From NCBI GenBank assembly GCA_030407315.1, contig JALQPE010002569.1, positions 1 to 64,000 on the forward strand: 64,000 nt of DNA. The letters are read 5' to 3'. The stretch is from Asparagopsis taxiformis (lineage: Eukaryota > Rhodophyta > Florideophyceae > Bonnemaisoniales > Bonnemaisoniaceae). Of this stretch, positions 52,382-63,069 are shown in pieces (the stretch's first letter is position 1; each line of letters opens with the position of its first letter). The notes below the pieces were generated by a model. It was given only the letters and a program-made list of their open reading frames with translations, did no database searches and was not told the origin of the DNA. Position numbers and translations under genes: made by a program.

Positions 52382-55351
52382 TTATCGCGCACTAGGTGCA
52401 TCCCAGTAGTTGACTGTTTCGATAGCATCCGCCAATTCTTCTTCGTCACTTAAAAGGTAGAGATGAGAACGAACCGGAAGACCATATGTTAGGCGATTTT
52501 CCGCTGAACTACTGAATCCCTTGCCTCCATGGTAGAAGTCACCACGACCGATGAAGAGAGAATACGGTGGCACGTAGATGTCCATAACAGGCGTCTTGTA
52601 CTTCTCAGCGTCTGCACGCGTCAAACAGACGTGGCTGAAATACGCTCCACGAAGCCAGAACCCATCAGCCGCGCTTGCCATCAGAAAGTACGATCTTCCA
52701 GGTGGGAAATCGGAATCATTGATGACCACCGGTAGGTCTGTGTGCAAGTCTTGATCTGGAGCACCATCAGAGGTCAGCAAAAGACGTAAACCGGTTTTAG
52801 GAAAGGCCACAGGCTCATGGATTCCTAGGCCCAAGTACATTAGCTCGGCACAGATTGCTTTGCCGACCTCGAGAATCATCTTGTTCTTGAATTGATGTTC
52901 ATCCATCTGCTCGAGATCGTCGCAAATCTTCTTCCTTGAGATAGAGAACCTTCCCAAACGAGAGGCCTGTTGCTCTGCTGTTACCTCACCCTTGTTTCGA
53001 ATCTGATGCCAGGGATCATTGGAACTGTCTTCAGCAGAAGAATGAACAGGTTTGAACTTCTGGGCGTAGAACGTGAACAGTTCATGTGCTGCGTTGCCCA
53101 CAGTCGAAGAACGGAAGATACCACTGAGTACATGGGCACCCAAGAGATTGAGAGTTGACCTAGCTGTTGCAAAGAACTTCTCTGCACAGCAAGCTGGACC
53201 ACTGCACGCTATACAATTCATATCGGCAGCAGCTGCACTCAAAATCTCCTGTCGGATTGTTTCGTACAGCTTGCTGTCGATATAGTACTTGACCCTAGAG
53301 TCTGACGGTATGGTGTTCGGGAGAATATCCATAATCCGTTCATCGACTACCCTGTCGGGGAGGGGATTTTCCTGCTCATCGCTGAACAATGGAATCTCCT
53401 CGGTTGAACGTTTCACCGTACGGTTAGCTTCCAGTCTTCCGCGCTTCGGAAGGGGCTCTTCGGACTCTTCTTCTACCTCCGACTCTGCCTGACTGTCGCC
53501 GCCAACCCGTAGACTCTCCGTTCTCTGCCGTTTCGACCTGCGAAGTGTCTCGACTGGCTCATTCACCGCAAGCGGTGGTGCATTGAGAGGGAGACGGAGG
53601 AGAACAGATCCCAATTGCTTCTCAGAACCTGCCACAGTGGCATCAGGGGTTCCTTGAGCCTGCTCAACTGCAGGAACGGAAGTGGCAGGAGCAGGAGGGG
53701 TAGCAGGAGGGGTGGAAGGGGCGGGAACGGAAGCGGCAGGAGGAGGGGTAGCAGGAGGGGTGGAAGGGGCGGGAACGGAAGTGGCAGGAGGAGGAGGGGT
53801 AGTAGGAGCAGGAGTAGAAGGGGTAGAAGGGGTAGAAGGGGTAGAAGGGGTAGAAGGAGTAGAAGGGGTAGAATGAGCACGAGGAGCAGGAGGGGTAGAA
53901 GGAGCAGGAGGGGTAGAAGGGGCAGGAGGAGTAGGACCAGAACGGGTAGAAGGGGTAGAAGGCTCATCTGATTGGGGCGTAGATGGCTTCGGCGCATCTT
54001 CAGATGGCTGTTCATTGTGAACAATGACCCTTTGGTCTTCTTCCATGTCCACAACGCCCGTGGAAAAGCGAAGCTGCTCATACATTTCGTCGGAGACGAG
54101 AGCATGCTTCGTACCGCTGTTATCGTCGGTATTGAAGTGCAGGAGGGTCTCCGCGATACTGTTCGCAATAACAGTCTCCTTTCCTGACCCAGTGTTCTTG
54201 AGCTCGGAGTAGAAATGGTCGAGCGGAGGCTCCATCATTTTGTGAGCAGCAACCGGCTCGGACATCTTGAACACTTCAATCAAAACACGAACGAAAGGAT
54301 TACCAAATCCTCTTGTCGTCCTACTCAACTGACGCAGATCTCGCATGCGTGTCCAGAGAGCTGTTATGAGCAAGATGAACCTTTGCTGATACTCCGAGCC
54401 GCGACGGAAGTCTGCCATGAAAACGAGATCCATGTTGCAGCCATACATGTCTACGGACTGCTTGAAGACATCGTCGTTGATGTCACGGCCTTCTTTAACG
54501 GCCCTTTCCTGTTCCGCAGCGAGAATTTCCTTGGTGAACATGCTCGGTACGGAACTCCAGAACTCAAGCGCTTTGTTGTTCACAGTCCGGAAGCCTTTCG
54601 CAGCAGTCACGTGCTTGTTGATGGCTTGGTAGCCCAGTTTCGATATCGACAACTGGCTGTCCATGATGACCTGAATGCACTTCCGATTCGGTTCACCCAA
54701 CATGTCCTTGGTCGTGAGCAGTTGGACCACAGAACACACTCGGTCTGCCAAAGAAACAAGGGCAACATCATGCGTGAGTGTGTTTGCTTGAATGGACAGC
54801 CCGAGTACTTCAAAAGGTGTGAAGTACTCATCGGAAACTTCTTCTGTCCCTGGGCGCCTGATCAAAGCCACATCGATGTTCCTGAATGACGCAGCATACG
54901 GATGTTGCCCTTCCGGGTCTTCACGAATGCACTTCTGGAGAGCCGCAACGCGATGGCCACCATCGATGTAGAACGTTTGAAGGGTGGGGGTTGTGCTGCC
55001 TTCACTGGGAAGGAGCATTTTGCAGGCAAGGATTCGGGAGATTGAGGAGGTGAATCCTTCCCTCAGGAACTTCTCCTTCAGCTCAAGCACTCTCCCTTCC
55101 CTAATATGACGAGAGAATAGGGGGGGTCTGTGCAAATCCAAGGGAGACAGCCTGTGGTCAGCTTTGGGACAGTCTGACAACTGAACCTCGGCGGTGACAG
55201 AGTTATCGTGACCAGGGCTGCGAGAAGGGGCGCGAGAGCGAGAAGGGGCGCGAGAGCGAGAAGGGGCGCGAGAGCGAGCGGAGGCCCGACCGCGAGTCGA
55301 AGCGCGAGCAGGGGCGGGGGCAGAGGGTTTGGAGCGAGTGCGAGGAGCCAT
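52382..55351 (-). CDS. Gene 4-beta (element B): ParB-like + 2OG-Fe(II) oxygenase, 989 aa
   Basis: Intact frame from an ATG at 55351. The N-terminus is Arg/Ser-rich (repeated RAPSRS), then a ParB-like domain with DGGHR at 130-134 and beta-type signatures (VTAAKGF, then DMYGCNMDLV). A disordered linker at about 465-590 is a run of Ser/Thr-Pro repeats. A basic segment (RRSKRQR) follows, then the conserved junction DEQENPLPDR, and SRVKYY about 30 residues later. The oxygenase follows: H870 and D872 (HTD), H941 (RGDFYH) and R961 (RSH), matching the HxD...H...R ligand set. Substrate is unknown; oxidation of a methylated base laid down by gene 3 is an attractive guess. It is the intact counterpart of 14313-17432. 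Confidence 0.85.
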   Translation of the reverse strand: MAPRTRSKPSAPAPARASTRGRASARSRAPSRSRAPSRSRAPSRSPGHDNSVTAEVQLSDCPKADHRLSPLDLHRPPLFSRHIREGRVLELKEKFLREGFTSSISRILACKMLLPSEGSTTPTLQTFYIDGGHRVAALQKCIREDPEGQHPYAASFRNIDVALIRRPGTEEVSDEYFTPFEVLGLSIQANTLTHDVALVSLADRVCSVVQLLTTKDMLGEPNRKCIQVIMDSQLSISKLGYQAINKHVTAAKGFRTVNNKALEFWSSVPSMFTKEILAAEQERAVKEGRDINDDVFKQSVDMYGCNMDLVFMADFRRGSEYQQRFILLITALWTRMRDLRQLSRTTRGFGNPFVRVLIEVFKMSEPVAAHKMMEPPLDHFYSELKNTGSGKETVIANSIAETLLHFNTDDNSGTKHALVSDEMYEQLRFSTGVVDMEEDQRVIVHNEQPSEDAPKPSTPQSDEPSTPSTRSGPTPPAPSTPPAPSTPPAPRAHSTPSTPSTPSTPSTPSTPSTPAPTTPPPPATSVPAPSTPPATPPPAASVPAPSTPPATPPAPATSVPAVEQAQGTPDATVAGSEKQLGSVLLRLPLNAPPLAVNEPVETLRRSKRQRTESLRVGGDSQAESEVEEESEEPLPKRGRLEANRTVKRSTEEIPLFSDEQENPLPDRVVDERIMDILPNTIPSDSRVKYYIDSKLYETIRQEILSAAAADMNCIACSGPACCAEKFFATARSTLNLLGAHVLSGIFRSSTVGNAAHELFTFYAQKFKPVHSSAEDSSNDPWHQIRNKGEVTAEQQASRLGRFSISRKKICDDLEQMDEHQFKNKMILEVGKAICAELMYLGLGIHEPVAFPKTGLRLLLTSDGAPDQDLHTDLPVVINDSDFPPGRSYFLMASAADGFWLRGAYFSHVCLTRADAEKYKTPVMDIYVPPYSLFIGRGDFYHGGKGFSSSAENRLTYGLPVRSHLYLLSDEEELADAIETVNYWDAPSAR

Positions 55352-57414
55352 TGAAGGATGATGGAAAGCAGGAATGGAGAGAAGCTTGATTGAGTGTACG
55401 ACCCCGATAACGACGATACAGAGACGATTAAGATAGATTTATTTCGCTACTGCAGTCTGATAAAGGATCAAACGTGAACAATCCGTTTCAACTCTGATTT
55501 CAATTTTTTGTTTATTTCTAGACCACTTGACTCAGATCAAGAGTAATACTCGAAATTCAGTTAATTTCTGCGGCCAAATACAATCGCTATACGACGAGTT
55601 CACACTCAAAGTGGCTAAACAGGTACGAGTTGGTCATGGTGATTACCCCAAAACCACTCAAGTAATAACTACATAATGCTGAAGTCACATACTTCCCAGC
55701 ATTTTGCACCAACTCGTGGAGCTGATGCGTACATACCAAATGCATCTGTATTCAACATGAACCACGAATAAGTGGGCTTCGGCCAATGAGTGCACTGCAC
55801 CTGGCTTGAGAAACTAGGAATAATACCCGGTATTATTTTGGCCTCCCAAACGCCAGGTGCACCAACGCCATTGGCCGGTGGTAGTTTGGACAACCTCGGC
55901 CAATGGGGTTGGTGCACTTGGTCTATACCGACCCAAAATAATACCGGGTATTATTTTGGCCTCCCAAACGCCAGGTGCACCAACGCCATTGGCCGAGGGT
56001 ATCCGGCTACCACCGGCCAATGGGGTTGGTGCACTTGGTCTATATCGACCCAAAATAATACCGGGTATTATTTTGGCCTCCCAAAAGCCAGGTGCACCAA
56101 CGCCATTGGCCGGTGGTAGTTTGGACAACCTCGGCCAATGGGGTTGGTGCACTTGGTCTATACCGACCCAAAATAATACCGGGTATTATTTTGGCCTCCC
56201 AAACGCCAGGTGCACCAACGCCATTGGCCGAGGGTATCCGGCTACCACCGGCCAATGGGGTTGGTGCACTTGGTCTATACCGACCCAAAATAATACCGGG
56301 TATTATTTTGGCCTCCCAAACGCCAGGTGCACCAACGCCATTGGCCGGGGTATCCGGCTACCACCGGCCAATGGGGTTGGTGCACTTGGTCTATACCGAC
56401 CCAAAATAATACCGGGTATTATTTTGGCCTCCCAAAAGCCAGGTGCACCAACGCCATTGGCCGGTGGTAGTTTGGACAACCTCGGCCAATGGGGTTGGTG
56501 CACTTGGTCTATACCGACCCAAAATAATACCGGGTATTATTTTGGCCTCCCAAACGCCAGGTGCACCAACGCCATTGGCCGAGGGTATCCGGCTACCACC
56601 GGCCAATGGGGTTGGTGCACTTGGTCTATACCGACCCAAAATAATACCGGGTATTATTTTGGCCTCCCAAAAGCCAGGTGCACCAACGCCATTGGCCGGG
56701 GTAGTTTGGACACCCTCGGCCAATGGGGTTGGTGCACTTGGTCTATACCGACCCAAAATAATACCGGGTATTATTTTGGCCTCCCAAAAGCCAGGTGCAC
56801 CAACGCCATTGGCCATTGGCCAATGGGGTTGGTGCACTTGGTCTATACCGACCCAAAATAATACCGGGTATTATTTTGGCCTCCCAAACGCCAGGTGCAC
56901 CAACGCCATTGGCCGAGGGTATCCGGCTACCACCGGCCAATGGGGTTAGTGCACTTGGTCTATACCGACCCAAAATAATACCGGGTATTATTTTGGCCTC
57001 CCAAAAGCCAGGTGCACCAACGCCATTGGCTGAGGTTATCCGGAGTACCCCCAGGCAATGGGGTTGGTGCACTTGGTCTACACCCACCCAACTTTATACC
57101 CGGCCAGACTCCTGTTCTCAGGAACTGAAAATTTTACCGGGGATAGTAAACGATGTATTATAATACCAGGTTTTACTATCTGCTATCGTTTCTCGCATCT
57201 AATGAAGAGGTTTAGAATTTGCAGCTCTTGTAGCTAGAGCTTTCTGTGGAGAATAGCTTTCTGCATGTGGTGTTTGTTACATTTGTGAAGTTGATCTGAC
57301 TATATAAAGAATCCATGCAGTATCTCTTTTATCATGTTCTATTGGAATTGTGTTTATTACTCTACGGATTCATACCCAACTAAGGCTTCAACACGGCTGG
57401 ACAGATGCCCTTCA
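55352..57414. other. Interval between gene 4-beta and gene 4-alpha (element B)
   Basis: Contains the 117-bp array at 55795-57085. The flanks 55352-55790 and 57090-57414 are AT-rich and without genes. Confidence 0.65.
55795..57085. repeat. 117-bp tandem palindrome array, eleven units (element B)
   Basis: Units centre on AATAATACCGGGTATTATT (the first has ACCCGGT), flanked by ACCGACCCAA and TTGGCCTCCCAAA. Outer arms (GGCCAATGGGGTTGGTGCAC and GTGCACCAACGCCATTGGCC) pair with each other. Two subtypes of the segment between arms alternate (GGTGGTAGTTTGGACAACC and GAGGGTATCCGGCTACC), with one short unit near 56810. The core is shared with the 114-bp and 103-bp arrays, but the flanks are not. Confidence 0.95.
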
Positions 57415-60400
57415 TCACTTCAATTTCGAATTGCCCTCCCAATGTCCAACGACATATTCTCCTTCTTCACTTTGATGCTGCTCAGTTTTGAGGAATATGT
57501 GAGATCGGATCGGGAACTTGTATTGAAGACCCTTATTGCTCTCAAATCCTTCCTCGTGGTGATAAACATCCCCTCGGCAGACAAGAACAGAATATGGTGG
57601 TACTTCACACCTCTTCATTGGAACTCTGTATAACTCTCTGTTGGGATGGGATAAACAGACATGACTGTAGGGTGCAAGCACGAGGCCGAATCCATCTGCG
57701 CCGCTTGACATCATGAAGTAGGATGGCGGAGAAGGGGGACTGTTAACTTCATCGATTCCCACTTCATAGTCTGTATGTCCAGCACGAGGTTTAGTCCGCT
57801 CTCCAGTCAGCACTAAAGTAGTTCCAGTGCTGGGGAAGGCCATCGGGTCCTTCCCACTAGTCCTCAATTCCAAACATTCCGCACAAATACCTAGACCGAG
57901 CTCAACAATCATCTTCTTCCGATAGAGATTATTATTGTTATCCTCGAGGTCATCACATAAGCTCTTCCGCTTTGTTATAAAGATTCCTCTGCCCTTCTCA
58001 CCTTCTTCATCAGAGTTTTTCCCATCCATCATAGCCATGCACCACGGTGTCCAGTCCGGATCTCTGCGGGTGTCACCGGATTCAGAGTTCTTCTTGGCAT
58101 CCTCGAGACGTTCCTCAAACAACGCAGAAAAATGAAGGAGCAGTTCGTGGATCGCATCTGCAGTAGTAGAAGACTTGAATATTCCGTCCAGAATTGTAAA
58201 CCCAACCAAGTCTATTTCATTTCGTTTCTCTCGGAAATAAGCCCTCGAGAGAAACTCAGCGGAAACATTTTGTGCCGAATAGGCACTCGCTGCTGCTTCA
58301 GCGACCTCGGCTCGAAGCGTATCGACCAGTTTCCCATTCACATAGTATTTCACTCGACTGTCGGGATGAATGATAACAGGCAGTTTCGCTTCTATACCTT
58401 CCTCCACATCTTTGTCAGGGACATCATTTTGTTGCCTGTCCGAATACTGACCTCCTTGAACCGCGTGGACTGCAGCGTCTTTGCCGGATTGCAAATTTGC
58501 GTCTTCACGCATCTTTTGCTTCTTCTTCTGCCGCGGCCTGCTGGTATCCTCTCCCACCAGGTCAATAACCTCTTGAGGGGTGACATCCACCAATTTCCGT
58601 TTGGATCGTAGAATCATTGGCGGCGTCTCCGTATTCCTCGGCTTTGCCTTTAAGGGCACGAAACCACTGCTGTGCTTGGCTGTCATCAACTTCCTAGGCG
58701 TAGAACTGGTAACAGGTGTTTCCGTGTCCTCCAGCTCAGGTAAAACAGGTAGGCCGACATCCGCTGTAGATAACATAGCGTCTCCAGTGCCATCACCCTG
58801 ATTTCGTACACCTTTCATCGGGTCCTCCGTTGTCCTTCCAGAAGAATGTTCGGGACATTCTTCGCGGACATCTTTCGTTCCAGACCCATCGCTCTTCCTA
58901 GATTCAGGACCTCCTTCACCATCTCGACCAGTTCTTGGATGACCAACTGACATATTCGCCGGCGACTTTCCACCCTGCTCTGGTCTGAGCGTGGCACTTC
59001 CGGCTGCCACTGGGCTAGGTGATTGTTGCAGGTCATTTTCATCACCGTGGTCATTTCTTCCTCGATTTGCACCAGCTGGTTCAAGCTCTGGAGTTCCTAC
59101 GTTCTTCTGCAACACATCCCCAACTTCACAATCTCCAGGTTTCGAAGAATTGTTCTCGGTAGGCGCAGTAGGCACTGCGCGGTCCGTTGTAACCTGCTTT
59201 GCGCTTTCGGAATCTGCCGCTTTCCCTGTCGCCTCTTCACCAACCTGTGTTGCAGCACCGACCTCAGCGTTAACACGATCCGATATTTCCAGACTGCCCT
59301 GTGTCTGCTGTTGGGTAAGTACATTTGGACTCTGTACCACGTCCGAGCGATCAATGGCAGCATTTGAAGTATCACCATACGATGCGGATTGTTGTCGTGG
59401 TTGAGGTGCAGTATTCCCTTCCAAGGATTTTCGCCTAGTCCGCCTTTCCTGCACACCTATTTCAGGCGCGACGGAATGGTCGAGAGAGTCATCCGATAGA
59501 ATTGGGCCGTTGAAAACCACATAACGGATTTCTTTCATCATAGACCGCGTCAATGCTGCACGTATACCTCTCCCAGTTGGTGCGTCGGAAGGATAGAAAT
59601 CTTTGAGGACAGTCAAAATGCGATATCGTATGGTTTTTCGTGTTCGTCCACCTGGCTCCGGTACTTCATGTAACTTCCTGAAACATGGATGAGGTGAGGA
59701 ATGCCAGGAGTTTTCTTTCCGTACAGCTTTCTCAAGTATGTCATATATTTCACACATGCTGTAGCACCACTTTTGCGCGCATGTCTTTAGACTTATACCA
59801 CCATCTCCTTTCCTACGTTTCCACATCGTCCACATTGCAGTGAGCTCTAGAATGACAAGTTTGGTGTCCACCGAAGCTTTTCGAAACGCAGAAGCGAATA
59901 GGACGTCCACAGTGCATCCCTGCATATTCTTCGAGTCTGGCGGACTAGTTTCAGTTGCAAATCGACTTGGGATAGCTGACCAATGTTCGAACGCCGGGTT
60001 ATTTACGTCTCCGAAGCCCTGCGCAATCGAAACGTACTTCATCATGATTCCTTCCTGACAACCTGGAATGACCTTGTTCTCGACTACAACTTTTGTGCAC
60101 ACATTTACCTTCGCCTTCATCAAGCCCTTCATCATCATGAACTTCATGACCGTACAGACGTGGTCAGCAATAGAAACTTCTATCACGTCATGAGTCTTTT
60201 CGTTCAGCTTCTGCGATATTCGCATCACTTCAAGAGGATGAAACATTTCACGGGTTCCAGGTGGTCGGATGAAGTCAACGCTAATGCTCCTCAGTCTCCA
60301 TCGATCAGCAACTGTCGGTTTGTTTTCCACAATCGACTGCAAAGCGCTGATACGATGACCTCCATCAATGCACTGCAGTTTCTTCCGTCCGTCTGACCCC

Positions 60401-60939
60401 ATTGTTTCACAGATGGTCATTCGGGTGCCAGTTTCCAGAAACCCCTCGGTAGATATTTTGCTGACCAGATCGCGCACTCTGGCCTCCTGCACAAGACGAG
60501 AAGTTGATTCCGGTTTGGCAACATCTAGCGGATTGATCATTTTAGGTTCAGTCCTGCATTCGACAATGTTGATGTCAATCCCCATCACAGACTCTTCTGA
60601 TGCTTCCATGCCAGCAGGACTCCCCTCGCCTTCACGGACGTTAGACCTCTCCCTGTTTTTCGATTTCACCGTCCCAGGAGTAGATGGAAAGCGTAGAGTG
60701 TTTTTCCCAGATGGTGATATATCACCAAGGGTTTTTGCTGCCTCTATCATGGCAGCGTCTGCTCCCTGAATGGGTGTCTGGCTATCTGCCGTCTCCCTTC
60801 CCGCTGCAGACGGAGTCCCTCCATCACCAGAACCTCCGGAGGGTGTTTTATCACCGCCTACCGTCGTTGCAAGTCTCTCTGCAACGCTTTCGACGGTATC
60901 CTTTGGTTCCGCAGCGCGCTCAGTGTCGCTTCCGGCCAT
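57415..60939 (-). CDS. Gene 4-alpha (element B): ParB-like + 2OG-Fe(II) oxygenase, 1174 aa
   Basis: Intact frame from an ATG at 60939 (MAGSDTERAA). A disordered N-terminus of about 140 residues precedes the ParB-like domain with DGGHR at 192-196. Alpha-type signatures follow (MKYVSIAQGF, NPAFEHWSAIPSR, then GCTVDVLF). The linker from about 490 to 870 is long, charged and disordered, with basic runs (RQKKKQKMR). The junction has SRVKYY, and the oxygenase has H1055 and D1057 (HTD), H1127 (RGDVYH) and R1145 (RSH). It is the intact counterpart of the broken 9401-12920 gene. Its retention beside a beta paralogue in both elements argues that the two forms are not redundant. It probably acts in the nucleus; the substrate is unknown. 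Confidence 0.85.
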   Translation of the reverse strand: MAGSDTERAAEPKDTVESVAERLATTVGGDKTPSGGSGDGGTPSAAGRETADSQTPIQGADAAMIEAAKTLGDISPSGKNTLRFPSTPGTVKSKNRERSNVREGEGSPAGMEASEESVMGIDINIVECRTEPKMINPLDVAKPESTSRLVQEARVRDLVSKISTEGFLETGTRMTICETMGSDGRKKLQCIDGGHRISALQSIVENKPTVADRWRLRSISVDFIRPPGTREMFHPLEVMRISQKLNEKTHDVIEVSIADHVCTVMKFMMMKGLMKAKVNVCTKVVVENKVIPGCQEGIMMKYVSIAQGFGDVNNPAFEHWSAIPSRFATETSPPDSKNMQGCTVDVLFASAFRKASVDTKLVILELTAMWTMWKRRKGDGGISLKTCAQKWCYSMCEIYDILEKAVRKENSWHSSPHPCFRKLHEVPEPGGRTRKTIRYRILTVLKDFYPSDAPTGRGIRAALTRSMMKEIRYVVFNGPILSDDSLDHSVAPEIGVQERRTRRKSLEGNTAPQPRQQSASYGDTSNAAIDRSDVVQSPNVLTQQQTQGSLEISDRVNAEVGAATQVGEEATGKAADSESAKQVTTDRAVPTAPTENNSSKPGDCEVGDVLQKNVGTPELEPAGANRGRNDHGDENDLQQSPSPVAAGSATLRPEQGGKSPANMSVGHPRTGRDGEGGPESRKSDGSGTKDVREECPEHSSGRTTEDPMKGVRNQGDGTGDAMLSTADVGLPVLPELEDTETPVTSSTPRKLMTAKHSSGFVPLKAKPRNTETPPMILRSKRKLVDVTPQEVIDLVGEDTSRPRQKKKQKMREDANLQSGKDAAVHAVQGGQYSDRQQNDVPDKDVEEGIEAKLPVIIHPDSRVKYYVNGKLVDTLRAEVAEAAASAYSAQNVSAEFLSRAYFREKRNEIDLVGFTILDGIFKSSTTADAIHELLLHFSALFEERLEDAKKNSESGDTRRDPDWTPWCMAMMDGKNSDEEGEKGRGIFITKRKSLCDDLEDNNNNLYRKKMIVELGLGICAECLELRTSGKDPMAFPSTGTTLVLTGERTKPRAGHTDYEVGIDEVNSPPSPPSYFMMSSGADGFGLVLAPYSHVCLSHPNRELYRVPMKRCEVPPYSVLVCRGDVYHHEEGFESNKGLQYKFPIRSHIFLKTEQHQSEEGEYVVGHWEGNSKLK

Positions 60940-63069
60940 TGCAAAGATTTGGACGCGTAGAGAAGCCGTTCAGGATGACAAAGACACCTTTTCTCTCCGA
61001 CTACACGATCAAGAGATATTCCTCTTTCAAGGTGGTATTTGGCGGGAAACGATCTCCCTACACGTTTAAACGTGAAATATCAGTTATTGATTCACCTTCC
61101 ACGCGCTCCAATTGTATTCGGCCATCTGTCATTCCTCGACGAAGGACTTCCCACACACAATTCCTTCGTTCCCAAAACCATCCCATTGCCATGAATCATA
61201 GTACTCCACTTGTCACTGGAGCCAGAAACTATACCGGGTATTATTTTCCACTGCATTGGCCAGGTGCCGGCTCCCCATTGGCAGCAGACAGCATCAGTCA
61301 CAATACTCCACTTGTCACTGGAGCCAGAAAACTATACCGGGTATTATTTTCCACTGCATTGGCCAGGTGCCGGCTCCCCATTGGCAGCAGACAGCATCAG
61401 TCACAATACTCCACTTGTCACTGGAGCCAGAAAACTATACCGGGTATTATTTTCCACTGCATTGGCCAGGTGCCGGCTCCCCATTGGCAGCAGACAGCCA
61501 TCAGTCACAATACTCCACTTGTCACTGGAGCCAGAAAACTATACCGGGTATTATTTTCCACTGCATTGGCCAGGTGCCGGCTCCCCATTGGCAGCAGACA
61601 GCAATCAGTCACAATACTCCACTTGTCACTGGAGCCAGAAAACTATACCGGGTATTATTTTCCACTGCATTGGCCAGGTGCCGGCTCCCCATTGGCAGCA
61701 GACAGCCATCAGTCACAATACTCCACTTGTCACTGGAGCCAGAAAACTATACCGGGTATTATTTTCCACTGCATTGGCCAGGTGCATTGGCAGCAGCAAT
61801 CAGTCACAATACTCCACTTGTCACTGGAGCCAGAAAACTATACCGGGTATTATTCCACTGCATTGGCCAGGTGCCGGCTCCCCATTGGCAGCAGACAGCA
61901 ATCAGTCACAATACTCCACTTGTCACTGGAGCCAGAAAACTATACCGGGTATTTTTCCACTGCATTGGCCAGGTGCCGGCTCCCCATTGGCAGCAGACAG
62001 CCATCAGTCACAATACTCCACTTGTCACTGGAGCCAGAAAACTATACCGGGTATTATTTTCCACTGCATTGGCCAGGTGCCGGCTCCCCATTGGCAGCAG
62101 ACAGCAATCAGTCACAATACTCCACTTGTCACTGGAGCCAGAAAACTATACCGGGTATTATTTTCCACTGCATTGGCCAGGTGCCGGCTCCCCATTGGCA
62201 GCAGACAGCAATCAGTCACAATACTCCACTTGTCACTGGAGCCAGAAAACTATACCGGGTATTATTTTCCACTGCATTGGCCAGGTGCCGGCTCCCCATT
62301 GGCAGCAGACAGCAATCAGTCACAATACTCCACTTGTCACTGGAGCCAGAAAACTATACCGGGTATTATTTTCCACTGCATTGGCCAGGTGCCGGCTCCC
62401 CATTGGCAGCAGACAGCATCAGTCACAATACTCCACTTGTCACTGGAGCCAGAAAACTATACCGGGTATTATTTTCCACTGCATTGGCCAGGTGCCGGCT
62501 CCCCATTGGCAGCAGCAATCAGTCACATACTCCACTTGTCACTGGAGCCAGAAAATATACCGGGTATTATTTTCCACTGCATTGGCCAGGTGCCGGCTCC
62601 CCATTGGCCAGCAGACAGCCATCAGTCACAATACTCCACTTGTCACTGGAGCCATTATACCGGGTATTTTTCCACTGCATTGGCCAGGTGCCGGCTCCCC
62701 ATTGGCCAGCAGACAGCCATCAGTCACAATACTCCACTTGTCACTGGAGCCAGAAAATTATACCGGGTATTATTTTCCACTTCATTGGCCAGGTGCCAGC
62801 TCTCCATTGGATTATGCGAACTCAACTTTGTGGAACTAGGAGTCCTGCAACTCGCGGCTCCATCTCTAGTACCAATGGCATCATACGTACGTAAGTGCGT
62901 ACGCTCTTCGCAAAACACACTTTATTTGTGCGCATGGAACAAAATCCCACACTATTCTTCAAACGACATGTACAAATTTTGTATAGCATTTGTTGGAAGA
63001 CTTGATCAGGACTGCTGCTAAATGAATTACGAAAGTTTACTGATGTATTAAACACTGTGCTGGAACACT
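60940..63069. other. Interval between gene 4-alpha and gene 5 (element B)
   Basis: Contains the 103-bp array at 61195-62815. The stretch 60940-61190 upstream of gene 4-alpha should hold its promoter; 62820-63069 holds 3' sequence of gene 5. There is no gene. Confidence 0.6.
61195..62815. repeat. 103-105-bp tandem palindrome array, sixteen units (element B)
   Basis: Units contain ACTATACCGGGTATTATT between CACTTGTCACTGGAGCCAG and CCACTGCATTGGCCAGGTG, then CCGGCTCCCCATTGGCAGCA. Arms CTGGAGCC and GGCTCC, and CCATTGGC and GCATTGGCC, again give nested pairing. Small length changes (CAT/CCAT/CAAT, loss of ACAG, GTATTTTT in place of GTATTATTTT) break any constant frame, so units differ by one to several bases. 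Core placement matches the other two arrays. Confidence 0.95.

Noticed and set aside
53563..54168. Leu/Pro-rich frames antisense to or shadowing the Ser/Thr-Pro linker of gene 4-beta
   Set aside because: Shadow frames of low-complexity coding sequence.
55814..57163. Open frames up to 334 codons through the 117-bp array
   Set aside because: Same artefact: a 117-bp period keeps the frame open on both strands.
60684..63021. Open frames of 500-740 codons through the 103-105-bp array
   Set aside because: They are repeats of three shifting translations of one unit and overlap gene 4-alpha antisense. They are not genes.
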